From Janthinobacterium sp. LM6 (GTDB taxonomy: Bacteria > Pseudomonadota > Gammaproteobacteria > Burkholderiales > Burkholderiaceae_D), in the NCBI RefSeq assembly GCF_002002885.1, contig NZ_CP019510.1, forward strand, positions 3,286,001-3,350,000: a stretch of 64,000 bases of DNA, given 5' to 3'. A program made the position numbers and the translations under genes. Below are positions 45,025 through 53,190 of this stretch, piece after piece; the stretch's first letter is position 1, and each line of letters starts with the position of its first letter. The notes beneath the pieces were generated by a model that saw only the letters and a list, made by a program, of their open reading frames with translations, had not been told where the DNA came from and searched no databases.

Positions 45025-47073
45025 GTGAAACGTTCGCTTATCAGCGCCGCCTGCTGCGCCTTGCTCGCCTTATCCACGCCCTCGCTGTACGCCCAGCAAG
45101 GCGCCAATCCGACTGCGCCCGTCTCCGGCATCGACCTGAAGACCCTGGACCCGGCCGTCAGCCCCAAGGATGACTTCTACGGCTACGTCAACGGCGTGTG
45201 GACCCGCAATACGGACATCCCGGCCGACAAATCCGTCTGGGGAACGTACATCGAATTGCGCGAAATCGCGCAAGGCCAGCTGCGCGGCCTGATCGACGCC
45301 ACCGTCAAGAACCCCGGCAAGCCGGGCAGCGAAGCGCACAAGATCGCCGACCTGTACACGAGTTTCATGAACGAGAAGGCGCGCAATGCGGCCGGCTTCA
45401 AGCCCCTGCGCGCCGAGCTGGCCCGCGTGGCTGGCGTGAAAGACAAGAAGGACTTGCCGGCGCTGTTTGCTTATTTGCAAGGCAATGGCGTCGCCACGCC
45501 GTTTTCCGCCTACGTGGCGCCCGATGCGCAAGACCCCGAGCGCTACACGGTCAACATCAGCCAGTCCGGCCTGGGCTTGCCCGACCGCGATTACTACCTG
45601 AAGGAGGACGACGCCAAGCTGCAAGCCGTGCGCGCCAAATACCTCAAGCACGTCGAAACCATGCTGGCCATGAGCGGCGACAAGGCCGCAGCCGAACACG
45701 CGGCGCAGATCCTCGATATCGAGACCCGTCTCGCGGCAGCGCAATGGACGCGCGTGCAGATGCGCGACCCCGTCAAATCGTACAACCGCGTCGATTTCGA
45801 CAAGTTCGGCGCGCTGGCGCCGGCCTTCGACTGGAACGCCTACTTTACGGCTGCCGGCCTGGCGCCGAAAGCCGCCTCGGCCGTGGTACGCCAGCCCAGC
45901 TTCATGACAGGTTTTGCCGAGATCGTGGCCGCCGTGCCGCTGGAAGCGTGGAAAAGCTACCTGAGCTGGCGCATCATCGAAAGCTATGCTTCCTACCTGG
46001 ACAGCGCGACCGTCAAGGAACGCTTCGCCTTCGACGGCACGGTGCTGCGCGGCGTGCCGCAAAGCGAACCGCAGTGGCAGCTGGCGCTGCGCTTCACGGA
46101 TAACGCCATCAGCGACGCCGTCGGCAAGCGCTACGTGGAAATGTATTTACCGCCGGAAACCCGGCCCCGCGTGATGGCCATGTTCGACAATTTCGTCGCC
46201 TCGTTCAAGGATGGCATCGAGCAGCTCGACTGGATGGGCCCGGAAACCAAGAAGGAAGCCCAGCTCAAGCTGGCCGCCCTGAAGCCGAAGATCGCGTATC
46301 CCGCTACCTGGCGCGACTACGGCAGCATGAAGACGCGGCCGAACGACCTGATCGCCAACGTGCGCGCCGCGCGCGCGTGGAGCCGCCAGCAAAACCTGGC
46401 CAAGCTGGGCAAGCCGGTGGACCGCGACGAATGGTCGATGACGCCGCAAACCGTCAACGCCAGCTACAGCCCGGCCCTCAACGCGATCACGATCCCGGCC
46501 GCCATTCTGCAGCCGCCGTTCTTCAACGTGAAGGCGGAAGATGCCGTCAATTATGGCTTGCTGGGCATTACCTTCGGCCATGAAATCAGCCACGCCTTCG
46601 ACGATTCCGGCAGCCAGTACGACGCCAAGGGGCGCCTGCGCAACTGGTGGACGGCGGAGGACCGCGCGGCCTTCAAGGCGCTGGCGGCCGGCCTCGTCAA
46701 GCAGTACGGCGCCTACAGCCCCGTGCCTGGCTACCACATCAACGGCGAGCTGACCCTGGGCGAAAACATCGGCGACAATTCCGGCCTGTCGATCACCTAC
46801 AAGGCGTATCAGCGTTCGCTCGGCGGCAAGCCGTCGCCCGTCATCGACGGCTTGACGGGCGAACAGCGCCTGTACATCGGCTTTGCGCAGAAATGGCGCG
46901 CGAAATTGCGTCCGGAAGCGGCCATCGCGCAGATCAAGAGCGATCCCCATTCGCCGGGCGAATTCCGCGCCAAGGGCACGGTCAAAAACCAGCCCGGCTT
47001 CTATGAGGCGTTCGGCATCAAGCCGGGCGACCCGATGTATCTGCCGCCCGAGCAGCGCGTGATCATGTGGTAA
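45025..47073 (+). CDS. M13-family zinc metallopeptidase (neprilysin/PepO-like)
   Basis: A 682-residue exported endopeptidase. The signal peptide ends SLYAQ. The catalytic zinc motif is HExxH in GHEISHAFDD, the third ligand lies in ENIGDNSGL, and the substrate-binding NAxY-type motif is NASYSPALNAITIPA. GTG 45025 is chosen because AAAGGA sits just upstream and the signal peptide begins there; in-frame codons further upstream overlap the promoter. M13 peptidases cleave peptides in the periplasm or outside the cell; the substrate is unknown. Confidence 0.93.
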   Translation: MKRSLISAACCALLALSTPSLYAQQGANPTAPVSGIDLKTLDPAVSPKDDFYGYVNGVWTRNTDIPADKSVWGTYIELREIAQGQLRGLIDATVKNPGKPGSEAHKIADLYTSFMNEKARNAAGFKPLRAELARVAGVKDKKDLPALFAYLQGNGVATPFSAYVAPDAQDPERYTVNISQSGLGLPDRDYYLKEDDAKLQAVRAKYLKHVETMLAMSGDKAAAEHAAQILDIETRLAAAQWTRVQMRDPVKSYNRVDFDKFGALAPAFDWNAYFTAAGLAPKAASAVVRQPSFMTGFAEIVAAVPLEAWKSYLSWRIIESYASYLDSATVKERFAFDGTVLRGVPQSEPQWQLALRFTDNAISDAVGKRYVEMYLPPETRPRVMAMFDNFVASFKDGIEQLDWMGPETKKEAQLKLAALKPKIAYPATWRDYGSMKTRPNDLIANVRAARAWSRQQNLAKLGKPVDRDEWSMTPQTVNASYSPALNAITIPAAILQPPFFNVKAEDAVNYGLLGITFGHEISHAFDDSGSQYDAKGRLRNWWTAEDRAAFKALAAGLVKQYGAYSPVPGYHINGELTLGENIGDNSGLSITYKAYQRSLGGKPSPVIDGLTGEQRLYIGFAQKWRAKLRPEAAIAQIKSDPHSPGEFRAKGTVKNQPGFYEAFGIKPGDPMYLPPEQRVIMW

Positions 47074-47104
47074 GCGTGGGTTAAGCAGCTCGCCGCGCCG
47101 GGAA

Positions 47105-47437
47105 CTATTCCTTGGCGTGGTTGAGCGTGTACCGGGGCAGCTCGACCGTCAGGTCGTCCTGGCTGACGCGGGCCTGGCACGACAGGCGCGAGTGGGGCTG
47201 CAAGCCCCAGGCCTGGTCGAGCATGTCTTCTTCATTGTCGCCCAGCGCATTGAGCGAGTCGAAACCCTGCACCACGACGACGTGGCAGGTGGAGCAGGCG
47301 CCCACCTGGCCGCAGGCGTGTTCGATGTCGATTTTATTGAGCAGCAAGGCGTCGCAAATGCTCATGTTTTGCGGCGCGTCAAACACGGCGCCTTCGGGGG
47401 CCAGCTCGGGATGGGGTAATACGGTGATGGTTGGCAT
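47105..47437 (-). CDS. fdx: Adrenodoxin-type [2Fe-2S] ferredoxin
   Basis: A 110-residue electron carrier of the ISC-type ferredoxin family. The cluster cysteines are in HACGQVGACSTCHV (three) and SCQARV (the fourth). ATG 47437 has AAGGAG upstream. Fdx normally serves iron-sulfur cluster assembly, but no isc genes flank it here. The carbonic anhydrase gene lies upstream on the same strand, 88 bases away. Confidence 0.93.
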   Translation of the reverse strand: MPTITVLPHPELAPEGAVFDAPQNMSICDALLLNKIDIEHACGQVGACSTCHVVVVQGFDSLNALGDNEEDMLDQAWGLQPHSRLSCQARVSQDDLTVELPRYTLNHAKE

Positions 47438-47524
47438 ACGATAATCTCCTTGAATATCGCTACCTTGCACCTTCCCGTCTGGACAAGGTCAAGCGCATTT
47501 TGCGCCTGACGGGGATGCCTGCGC

Positions 47525-48157
47525 TTACAGCTTCGAGGCCGGATGTTCCGCGAGCGGGACAAACTGGCCGGTAGACTCGTCGAGCGCGTCGAGCGAGCCG
47601 TTTTCGATGTCGTACACCCAGCCATGCAGGGTCAGCCGCTTTTGCGTGATGGCCAGGGCCACCGAGGGGTGGGTGCGGATGTTGTTGAGTTGCGCCACGA
47701 CGTTGGCCCGCACCATGCCGTCGATGCGGTCCTGTTCCGTGGCGTGCTCGACGGATTCGTTGATCATGCGCGCCGCATCCGCGTGCCGCAGCCAGCTCTT
47801 GACCGCCGGCATGTGCTCGAGGCAGGTGCAGGTGGCGATGGCTTTCATCGCGCCGCAGTCGGAATGGCCGCAAATGACGATGTCCGTCACCTGCAGGGCC
47901 GCCACGGCAAATTCGACGGACGCGCTCACGCCGCCCGGTTCCGGGCCAAACGAAGGCACGATATTGCCCGCGTTGCGGATCACGAACAGTTCGCCAGGTT
48001 CCCGTTGCGTCACCAGTTCCGGCACCATGCGGCTGTCGGAGCAGGAAATGAACAGGGCCTTGGGCGTCTGTCCCGTGGCCAGTGTCTTGAACAGCTCTCG
48101 GCGTTCAGGAAAGACTTCCTTCTGGAAACGTAGAAATCCGGCAATGATGTCGCGCAT
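47525..48157 (-). CDS. Beta-class carbonic anhydrase
   Basis: A 210-residue zinc enzyme that interconverts carbon dioxide and bicarbonate. Zinc ligands are visible in [11 protein letters not shown] (Cys, with the Asp-Arg dyad) and CGHSDCGAM (His and Cys). RNAGNIVP is also conserved. The length matches the Can/CynT type. It is cytoplasmic with no signal peptide. Confidence 0.95.
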   Translation of the reverse strand: MRDIIAGFLRFQKEVFPERRELFKTLATGQTPKALFISCSDSRMVPELVTQREPGELFVIRNAGNIVPSFGPEPGGVSASVEFAVAALQVTDIVICGHSDCGAMKAIATCTCLEHMPAVKSWLRHADAARMINESVEHATEQDRIDGMVRANVVAQLNNIRTHPSVALAITQKRLTLHGWVYDIENGSLDALDESTGQFVPLAEHPASKL

Positions 48158-48200
48158 AAATAAGAGAAAAGAGTGGTGTGAGCCCGTATTATCGCCGATG

Positions 48201-48614
48201 TCAGCGCGGCTGGCTTGCCGGCCGGCCCGTTTCAGGGGCCGCCGTGCAGCGCGCGAGATGCTCGAGCAATTGCAGGAACACGCGTTTGTCGGCCATGTGA
48301 TTCATCGTGTTGCTCGTGAAGACGTCGCTGGCGGCCGCTGCCACGGCTTTGCGGGCTTGCGCGCAGGCGGCGTGCAGTTGCGCGCGCTCAAGGTCTACCA
48401 GCGCCGCAGCGATGCCTTCGGGCGTGAAATCGAATGCATCCATACCGCAACAACCGGCCACGCAATAGGTTTCCAGGCGGCAGATCAGCGGCCACAGGCC
48501 GTCCAGCAGGGCATCGATGTCGACGGCCTGGTCATAGCGGCCGTCAAGATCGATGAATTCGATCCAGGCGTCGTCGCCGATCTGGATATCGTACTGGCGG
48601 TCGCGTTCGGTCAT
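48201..48614 (-). CDS. Small cysteine-containing protein, DUF6331-like
   Basis: A 137-residue protein with the notable motif [20 protein letters not shown], which I associate with DUF6331-type proteins; the name is from memory. The N-terminus is acidic ([20 protein letters not shown]). The clustered cysteines could bind a metal. It lies between the carbonic anhydrase gene and the lpxO terminator. Function unknown. Confidence 0.65.
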   Translation of the reverse strand: MTERDRQYDIQIGDDAWIEFIDLDGRYDQAVDIDALLDGLWPLICRLETYCVAGCCGMDAFDFTPEGIAAALVDLERAQLHAACAQARKAVAAAASDVFTSNTMNHMADKRVFLQLLEHLARCTAAPETGRPASQPR

Positions 48615-48651
48615 TTTCAGATTCTCCTGGTGAGTGGCATCGCATTATAAA

Positions 48652-48675
48652 AAAAACCGCCCTAAGGCGGTTTTT
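48652..48675. terminator. Intrinsic terminator after lpxO
   Basis: AAAAACCGCC (48652-48661) and GGCGGTTTTT (48666-48675) pair around a CTAA loop. On the minus strand this gives a stem followed by a T-run, 23 bases after the lpxO stop. Confidence 0.85.
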
Positions 48676-48697
48676 GTCAAAGAGGCGATGCCGGCGT

Positions 48698-49597
48698 CTA
48701 GATAAAGTAGATCAGCGCGATCACGCCCACGACGAGGGCCACGCGCGTGACCTGGTACGCCGTCTTGTTCCATGCCTTGAAGCGGCGGCGGTACTGGCCC
48801 ATGGTCCAGGAAATCTGGAACAGCTTGCTCACGCCGCCCACCTGGTCGCCCAGCTCGTTGGGCGAGGCGGCGGCCGTCATCAGGGTGCGGCCCAGCCAGC
48901 GGTTCAAGCCTTGCGCCCAGCGGTAGCGCATCGGGCGTTCGATGTCGCAGAACAGGATGATGCGGTCGCTGTCGGCGTCGTTGCGGGCCCAGTGGATATA
49001 CGTTTCATCGAACATCACGGCCTGGCCGTCGCGCCAGCTGTGGCGCTCGCCATCGACGTCGATGAAGCAGCGGTCGTCGTTCGGCGTCTGCAAGCCCAGG
49101 TGGTAGCGCAGGGAGCCGGCGAACGGGTCGCGGTGCGGGTTGAGCTTGCCGCCTTGCGGCAGTTCCGCGAACATGGCCGCCTTGATCGATGGAATCGATT
49201 GCAGCAGCGCATAGGTTTGCGGGCACATCTGCTGCGCCGACGGGTGGTTCGCGTCATACCATTTCAGGTAGAAACGCTTCCAGCCATACTTGAAGAAGGA
49301 ATTGAAGCCCACGTCATTGTTCTTTTCCGCCGCCTTGATCTTTTTCATTTCCTGCATGCGCAGCGCTTCATCGCGGATGATCTGCCAGTTCTGCTGCAGC
49401 GGCGCCAGTTCCGGGAATTGCTCGACGGCTAAATAGGGCGTGGCAGGCACCTTGGAAAAGGTGTGCATGAACAGGTTCAGCGGCGCCATGAACGAGGAGT
49501 GATCGAAGATCTGGCGGCGGAACGGCAGGCGCACCTTGCCACGAAAATGAATATGTAAAACAGAAAACACAAAAATGCCCAGCAAGGCCCACTTCAT
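48698..49597 (-). CDS. lpxO: Lipid A 2-hydroxylase LpxO-like (aspartyl/asparaginyl hydroxylase family)
   Basis: A 299-residue Fe(II)/2-oxoglutarate-dependent hydroxylase, close in length to Salmonella LpxO. Membrane segments sit at both ends (WALLGIFVFSVLHIHF and VTRVALVVGVIALIYF). The iron site is HRD in GGKLNPHRDPFAG, with a later His in FDETYIHWARND and the arginine in DSDRIILFCDIERP. ATG 49597 has GAGG six bases upstream; a TTG two codons earlier is less likely. It should add a 2-hydroxyl group to a secondary acyl chain of lipid A. Confidence 0.88.
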   Translation of the reverse strand: MKWALLGIFVFSVLHIHFRGKVRLPFRRQIFDHSSFMAPLNLFMHTFSKVPATPYLAVEQFPELAPLQQNWQIIRDEALRMQEMKKIKAAEKNNDVGFNSFFKYGWKRFYLKWYDANHPSAQQMCPQTYALLQSIPSIKAAMFAELPQGGKLNPHRDPFAGSLRYHLGLQTPNDDRCFIDVDGERHSWRDGQAVMFDETYIHWARNDADSDRIILFCDIERPMRYRWAQGLNRWLGRTLMTAAASPNELGDQVGGVSKLFQISWTMGQYRRRFKAWNKTAYQVTRVALVVGVIALIYFI

Positions 49598-49739
49598 ACA
49601 CAACCTCGTTTTTTAAGAATGGGGCAATTATAACCAGTTAATGCCGGCGCCACCCCGTGCCACGGTGAAGGAAAGATGAAGCGGCGCGCGCGGGCGCTCT
49701 GTCCTACAATGGGTTTATTTCATCTGTGAAGGAGTAACA

Positions 49740-50174
49740 ATGGAAATCTGGCACGCACCGCTCGACCTGGCCACCCTCAACGCCGCCAGCGAGGGCACGG
49801 CCATGCGCCACCTGGGCATCGAATTTAGCGCCTTCGGCCCGGACTGGATCGAGGCGACCATGCCCGTCGACCACCGCACCATGCAGCCGTTTAAACTGCT
49901 GCATGGCGGCGCGTCCGTGCTGCTGGCCGAAACCCTGGGCAGCATGGCCGCGAATGCCTGCCTCGATTCCAGCCGGCAAGTGAGCGTGGGCCAGGAAATC
50001 AATGCCAACCACGTGCGCGGCGTGCGCGGCGGCCAGGTGACGGGGCGCGCCACGCCCATCCACCGGGGCCGCACCAGCCAGGTCTGGGAAATCCGCATCA
50101 GCGACGACGATGGCAAGCTGTGCTGCATCTCGCGCATCACCATGGCCGTCATCGATACGCCAGGCCAGCGTTAA
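49740..50174 (+). CDS. Hotdog-fold acyl-CoA thioesterase (YdiI/PaaI-like)
   Basis: A 144-residue hotdog thioesterase. The catalytic region reads MQPFKLLHGGASVLLAETLG, with the His-Gly-Gly and the downstream Glu of the YdiI/EntH subgroup. GAAGGAG precedes the ATG. It probably hydrolyses small aromatic or menaquinone-type CoA esters, but the specificity is not readable. Confidence 0.88.
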   Translation: MEIWHAPLDLATLNAASEGTAMRHLGIEFSAFGPDWIEATMPVDHRTMQPFKLLHGGASVLLAETLGSMAANACLDSSRQVSVGQEINANHVRGVRGGQVTGRATPIHRGRTSQVWEIRISDDDGKLCCISRITMAVIDTPGQR

Positions 50175-50242
50175 TTGTCTTTTTTGATATGCGTCAAGGC
50201 ATTAAAAGTGGACACGTGGAATCATCCATAACGCTGTTCGCT

Positions 50243-50440
50243 TATAATTCAGTGTGCTGTTGTATGGCGCAGGGTCTGTCCCGCGCGCCTGCATTGCCCG
50301 AAATTAGAAGCTGACTGCCCAAAAAACGCCAGTTAGAGACCCATCCTGCACCATGCAGGAAAGGCAACACGACGGCGAGCAGATCGCTGGTTTTTAAATA
50401 ACCAGCAACAATCAACTTTATTTACAGGGCAATAACAACA
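50243..50440 (+). ncRNA. Structured 5' leader of the chemoreceptor gene
   Basis: A TATAAT at 50243-50248 would give a leader of about 185 bases. Two perfect hairpins are visible: TCCTGCA/TGCAGGA with a CCA loop (50344-50360), and GCTGGTT/AACCAGC with a 7-base AT-rich loop (50386-50406). Between them lies AGGCAACACGACGGCGAGCA, which looks like a conserved single-stranded core. The pattern suggests a cis-regulatory RNA, but I could not match it to a known riboswitch class. The leader boundaries are inferred. Confidence 0.35.
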
Positions 50441-52021
50441 ATGATGTCATTCAATCGTTTGACGATAGGCGCGCGCCTGAGCGCAGGCTTCGGGCTGCTG
50501 GTGGTACTGATGCTGGTGCTGGCGGCTTTCGCGCTGCTGCGCATCGGCGCCATCTCCGGCGCCATGGACGCGCAAGAAAAAGTCCAACTGGAAAAACTCG
50601 AACCCCTGTACGTGGCGCGCGAAGCGCTCGACCAGACGGGCCTGGCCGCCCGCAACGCGTATATCTTCCATGACCAGGCCGCCGCCGAAAAAGAGCTGGC
50701 CATCCTCGACAGCCAGAAGGCGCTGTACCTGGAAGCGCTGGCCAAGCTGGCGCCGCAGTTCGCCGGCGATGCGCAATTCGAGAAAGTCAGCACGGGCCTG
50801 AAAACCATGGCGCAGGAATTGCAGCGTCCGCGCCAGTTCCGCGCCACGGGGCAGATGGAACAGTACGGCACCTTCCTCGTCGAGGAATGCAGCCCCCTGC
50901 GGCGCCGGATCGTCGCCGACATCGATGCCGTGCTGAAAAACGTGCAGCGCGAATCGGAGCAGGCCAGCGTGGCCGCGCGCGCCATCTATGGCCAGTCGCT
51001 GCGCTGGATCGGCGTGCTGGCCGCCCTCAGCGTGCTTATTTGTATTGCGGTCGCCACCGTCATCACGCGGGGATTGCTGCGCCAGCTGGGCGGCGAACCG
51101 GCGTATGCGGCCACGATCGCGGGCCGCATCGCGCTGGGCGAACTGGCCATCGACGTGCACACGCGCCACGGCGACGACAGCAGCTTATTGTTCGCGATCA
51201 AGACTATGCGCGACAACCTGGCCGCCATCGTCGGCAAGGTGCGCCACGGTACGGAAAGCATTGCCACGGCCTCGACCGAGATCGCCTCGGGCAACCGCGA
51301 CCTGTCGCAGCGCACGGAGCAGCAGGCCGGTTCGCTGGAAGAAGTGGCTTCGTCGATGGAAGAACTGATTTCCACCGTGCGCCAGAATGCGGACAATGCG
51401 CAGCAGGCGAACCACCTGGCGCGCGAAGCGTCAAAGGTGTCGGAGCAGGGCGGCAAGGCGGTGGCGGAAGTGGTGCACACCATGAGCCTGATCAATGCCT
51501 CGTCGAACAAGATCGTCGACATCATCGGCGTGATCGACAGCATCGCCTTTCAGACGAATATCCTCGCCTTGAACGCGGCAGTGGAAGCGGCGCGCGCGGG
51601 CGAACAGGGGCGCGGCTTCGCCGTCGTCGCCACGGAAGTGCGCAACCTGGCGCAGAGGTCAAGCGCCGCCGCGCGCGAAATCAAGTTGCTGATCGACGAT
51701 TCCGTCAGCAAGGTGGGTACGGGAACCTTGCTCGTCGAGCAGGCCGGCGTCACCATGCATGACGTGGTGGCCGGCATCGGCAGGGTGACGGGCATCATGG
51801 CCGAGATCAGCCACGCCACGCAGGAGCAGGGCGCCGGCATCGAGCAAGTCAACCGCGCCATCGTCGACATGGACCGCGTGACCCAGCAAAACGCGGCCCT
51901 GGTCGAGCAGGCGGCCGCCGCCGCGCATGAACTGCAGCAGCAGGCGGCGCAGCTGGAACAGGAAGTGGGCATCTTCAAACTGGCCAAGCCGGCCAACGGT
52001 CCGCTGCGCCTGGCGGCCTGA
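50441..52021 (+). CDS. Methyl-accepting chemotaxis protein
   Basis: A 526-residue chemoreceptor. TM1 is at about 10-32 and TM2 at about 187-208 ([20 protein letters not shown]), with a four-helix-bundle ligand domain between. A HAMP region and the cytoplasmic signalling domain follow. The hairpin tip is intact ([20 protein letters not shown], then [20 protein letters not shown]). The C-terminus lacks a CheR-docking pentapeptide. It stands alone with a long structured leader upstream. The ligand is unknown. Confidence 0.95.
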   Translation: MMSFNRLTIGARLSAGFGLLVVLMLVLAAFALLRIGAISGAMDAQEKVQLEKLEPLYVAREALDQTGLAARNAYIFHDQAAAEKELAILDSQKALYLEALAKLAPQFAGDAQFEKVSTGLKTMAQELQRPRQFRATGQMEQYGTFLVEECSPLRRRIVADIDAVLKNVQRESEQASVAARAIYGQSLRWIGVLAALSVLICIAVATVITRGLLRQLGGEPAYAATIAGRIALGELAIDVHTRHGDDSSLLFAIKTMRDNLAAIVGKVRHGTESIATASTEIASGNRDLSQRTEQQAGSLEEVASSMEELISTVRQNADNAQQANHLAREASKVSEQGGKAVAEVVHTMSLINASSNKIVDIIGVIDSIAFQTNILALNAAVEAARAGEQGRGFAVVATEVRNLAQRSSAAAREIKLLIDDSVSKVGTGTLLVEQAGVTMHDVVAGIGRVTGIMAEISHATQEQGAGIEQVNRAIVDMDRVTQQNAALVEQAAAAAHELQQQAAQLEQEVGIFKLAKPANGPLRLAA

Positions 52022-52128
52022 CGCCGATAGCGCGGCAGCGCGGCGCGCCATGCGCCGCGCTCCACAGCCATGCGCGAACAGTCCTATTCCGCGCTACAAT
52101 GAGCGCTGGATCACCGCCAGGACTACTC

Positions 52129-52662
52129 ATGCAAGTGCGCAGCAGCCATGATCTCTCCAGCCCGGACGACGACCCGGCGCCGCCCGTGCTGCAGCTGGCC
52201 CTTGCCGGCCTCGGCTGGGGTTTGCTCACCTGCATGCTGTGCTTTGCCATCCTGTTCCTCACCAAATGGCTGTTGCCGCCCGAATACTGGGGCGCGCACA
52301 CGGGCTTGTCCAAGTTCAAACGCGAAATGTCGCTGCCGCTGCTGGTGTTCTGGGTCGTCATCTATTCTCCCATCCTGGAAACCTTCCTCGGCCAGCTGCT
52401 GCCGCTGGAAATCCTCAGGCGCCTGGGCGCCAGCCGCCAGCTGAGCATTTTTATCGGCGCCATCCTGTGGGCCATCGTGCATTTCATCAGCGGCGGCTTG
52501 CTGCACGCCATCGTCGCGCTCGGTTCGGGTGCCATGTTCAGCTTTGTCTACCTGCGCTACCGCGGCCCCGGCGTGGCCGTTGCCTACGCCACCACGACAT
52601 TCTCGCGCGCCTGCAACAACATCGCCATCCTGGTTGCCGTGTTTTACGGTCTCGACACCTAG
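52129..52662 (+). CDS. CPBP-like intramembrane protein
   Basis: A 177-residue membrane protein with about five helices. It resembles CPBP-family (Rce1-like) intramembrane proteases, with SPILETFLGQLLPLEILRR in the position of the EExxxR motif and LWAIVHFISGG in the position of FxxxH. The second glutamate and part of the third motif are not clear, so it may be a divergent or inactive member. ATG 52129 has CAGGA upstream; ATG 52099 is in frame but less likely. Confidence 0.6.
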   Translation: MQVRSSHDLSSPDDDPAPPVLQLALAGLGWGLLTCMLCFAILFLTKWLLPPEYWGAHTGLSKFKREMSLPLLVFWVVIYSPILETFLGQLLPLEILRRLGASRQLSIFIGAILWAIVHFISGGLLHAIVALGSGAMFSFVYLRYRGPGVAVAYATTTFSRACNNIAILVAVFYGLDT

Positions 52663-53190
52663 ACGCCTGCCGAAACCTGCTGCGCGTCGGTATGGGCGGC
52701 CTGCGATGCTCATCTGGTACGGTTGCGCTTCTCGACCACCTCTACCTTCCGCTCGCTACGGTTTTGTCAAACGTCGTCAAGTTCTCTTTTCTTGAGCAAA
52801 TACGGCACCAGCGCCACGCCATCGGCGCTGATCAGCACCAGCAGCGCGCCGATGGCGGCCAGCGCGGCGAGAGCTCTCTCCCAGCCGCCTGAAAACAGAC
52901 CCCCATCGCAGCGGGCGCGCCCGCGTGCTTCCTTCCCCGTCTTCCACTTCTTCCCTCCCTGCAGTGTGACATTTGCATGACAAATAACAGTGTGATACCC
53001 GCTTGAACGTCAATACGGCGTGCATGCGAGGCGGCGTTCAATCGCGCGCCGTCCCTGCGCCGAAAGTGCCGGACCGTTGAAGGTGCACGCTGAACTGCAA
53101 GTGGAGGCGGCCGGGACTTTTGCCTTGCATGTCAGCTTGCGCCGACATATTTACTCTTGGTTTTGACGTTTAATGACAGGAAACTGCAAC
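52663..53190. other. Long intergenic region before the RTX gene
   Basis: No intact gene was found in this stretch. It contains one stretch with coding-like codon bias on the minus strand (52767-52899, listed separately). The last 130 bases or so should carry the promoter of the RTX/type I secretion operon, but no convincing -35/-10 pair was recognised. Confidence 0.5.
52767..52899 (-). pseudogene. Possible remnant of a membrane-protein gene
   Basis: Read on the minus strand, this frame gives a GLFSGGWERALAALAAIGAL stretch, then LVLISADGVALVPYLLKKRE and LDDV before a stop at 52767. The codons show strong third-position GC, as in real genes of this genome, and the peptide looks like a membrane helix followed by a basic loop. 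No start codon is found upstream in the same frame, and the composition degrades beyond 52899. It looks like a 3' fragment of a lost gene. Confidence 0.3.

Noticed and set aside
50344..50406. A cyclic di-GMP (GEMM) riboswitch in the chemoreceptor leader
   Set aside because: The conserved GEMM core and tetraloop-receptor sequences are not visible, so it is reported only as a structured leader of unknown class.
52129..52662. Calling the CPBP-like protein an active Rce1-type protease
   Set aside because: The double glutamate motif and the last histidine/asparagine motif are not convincingly present.
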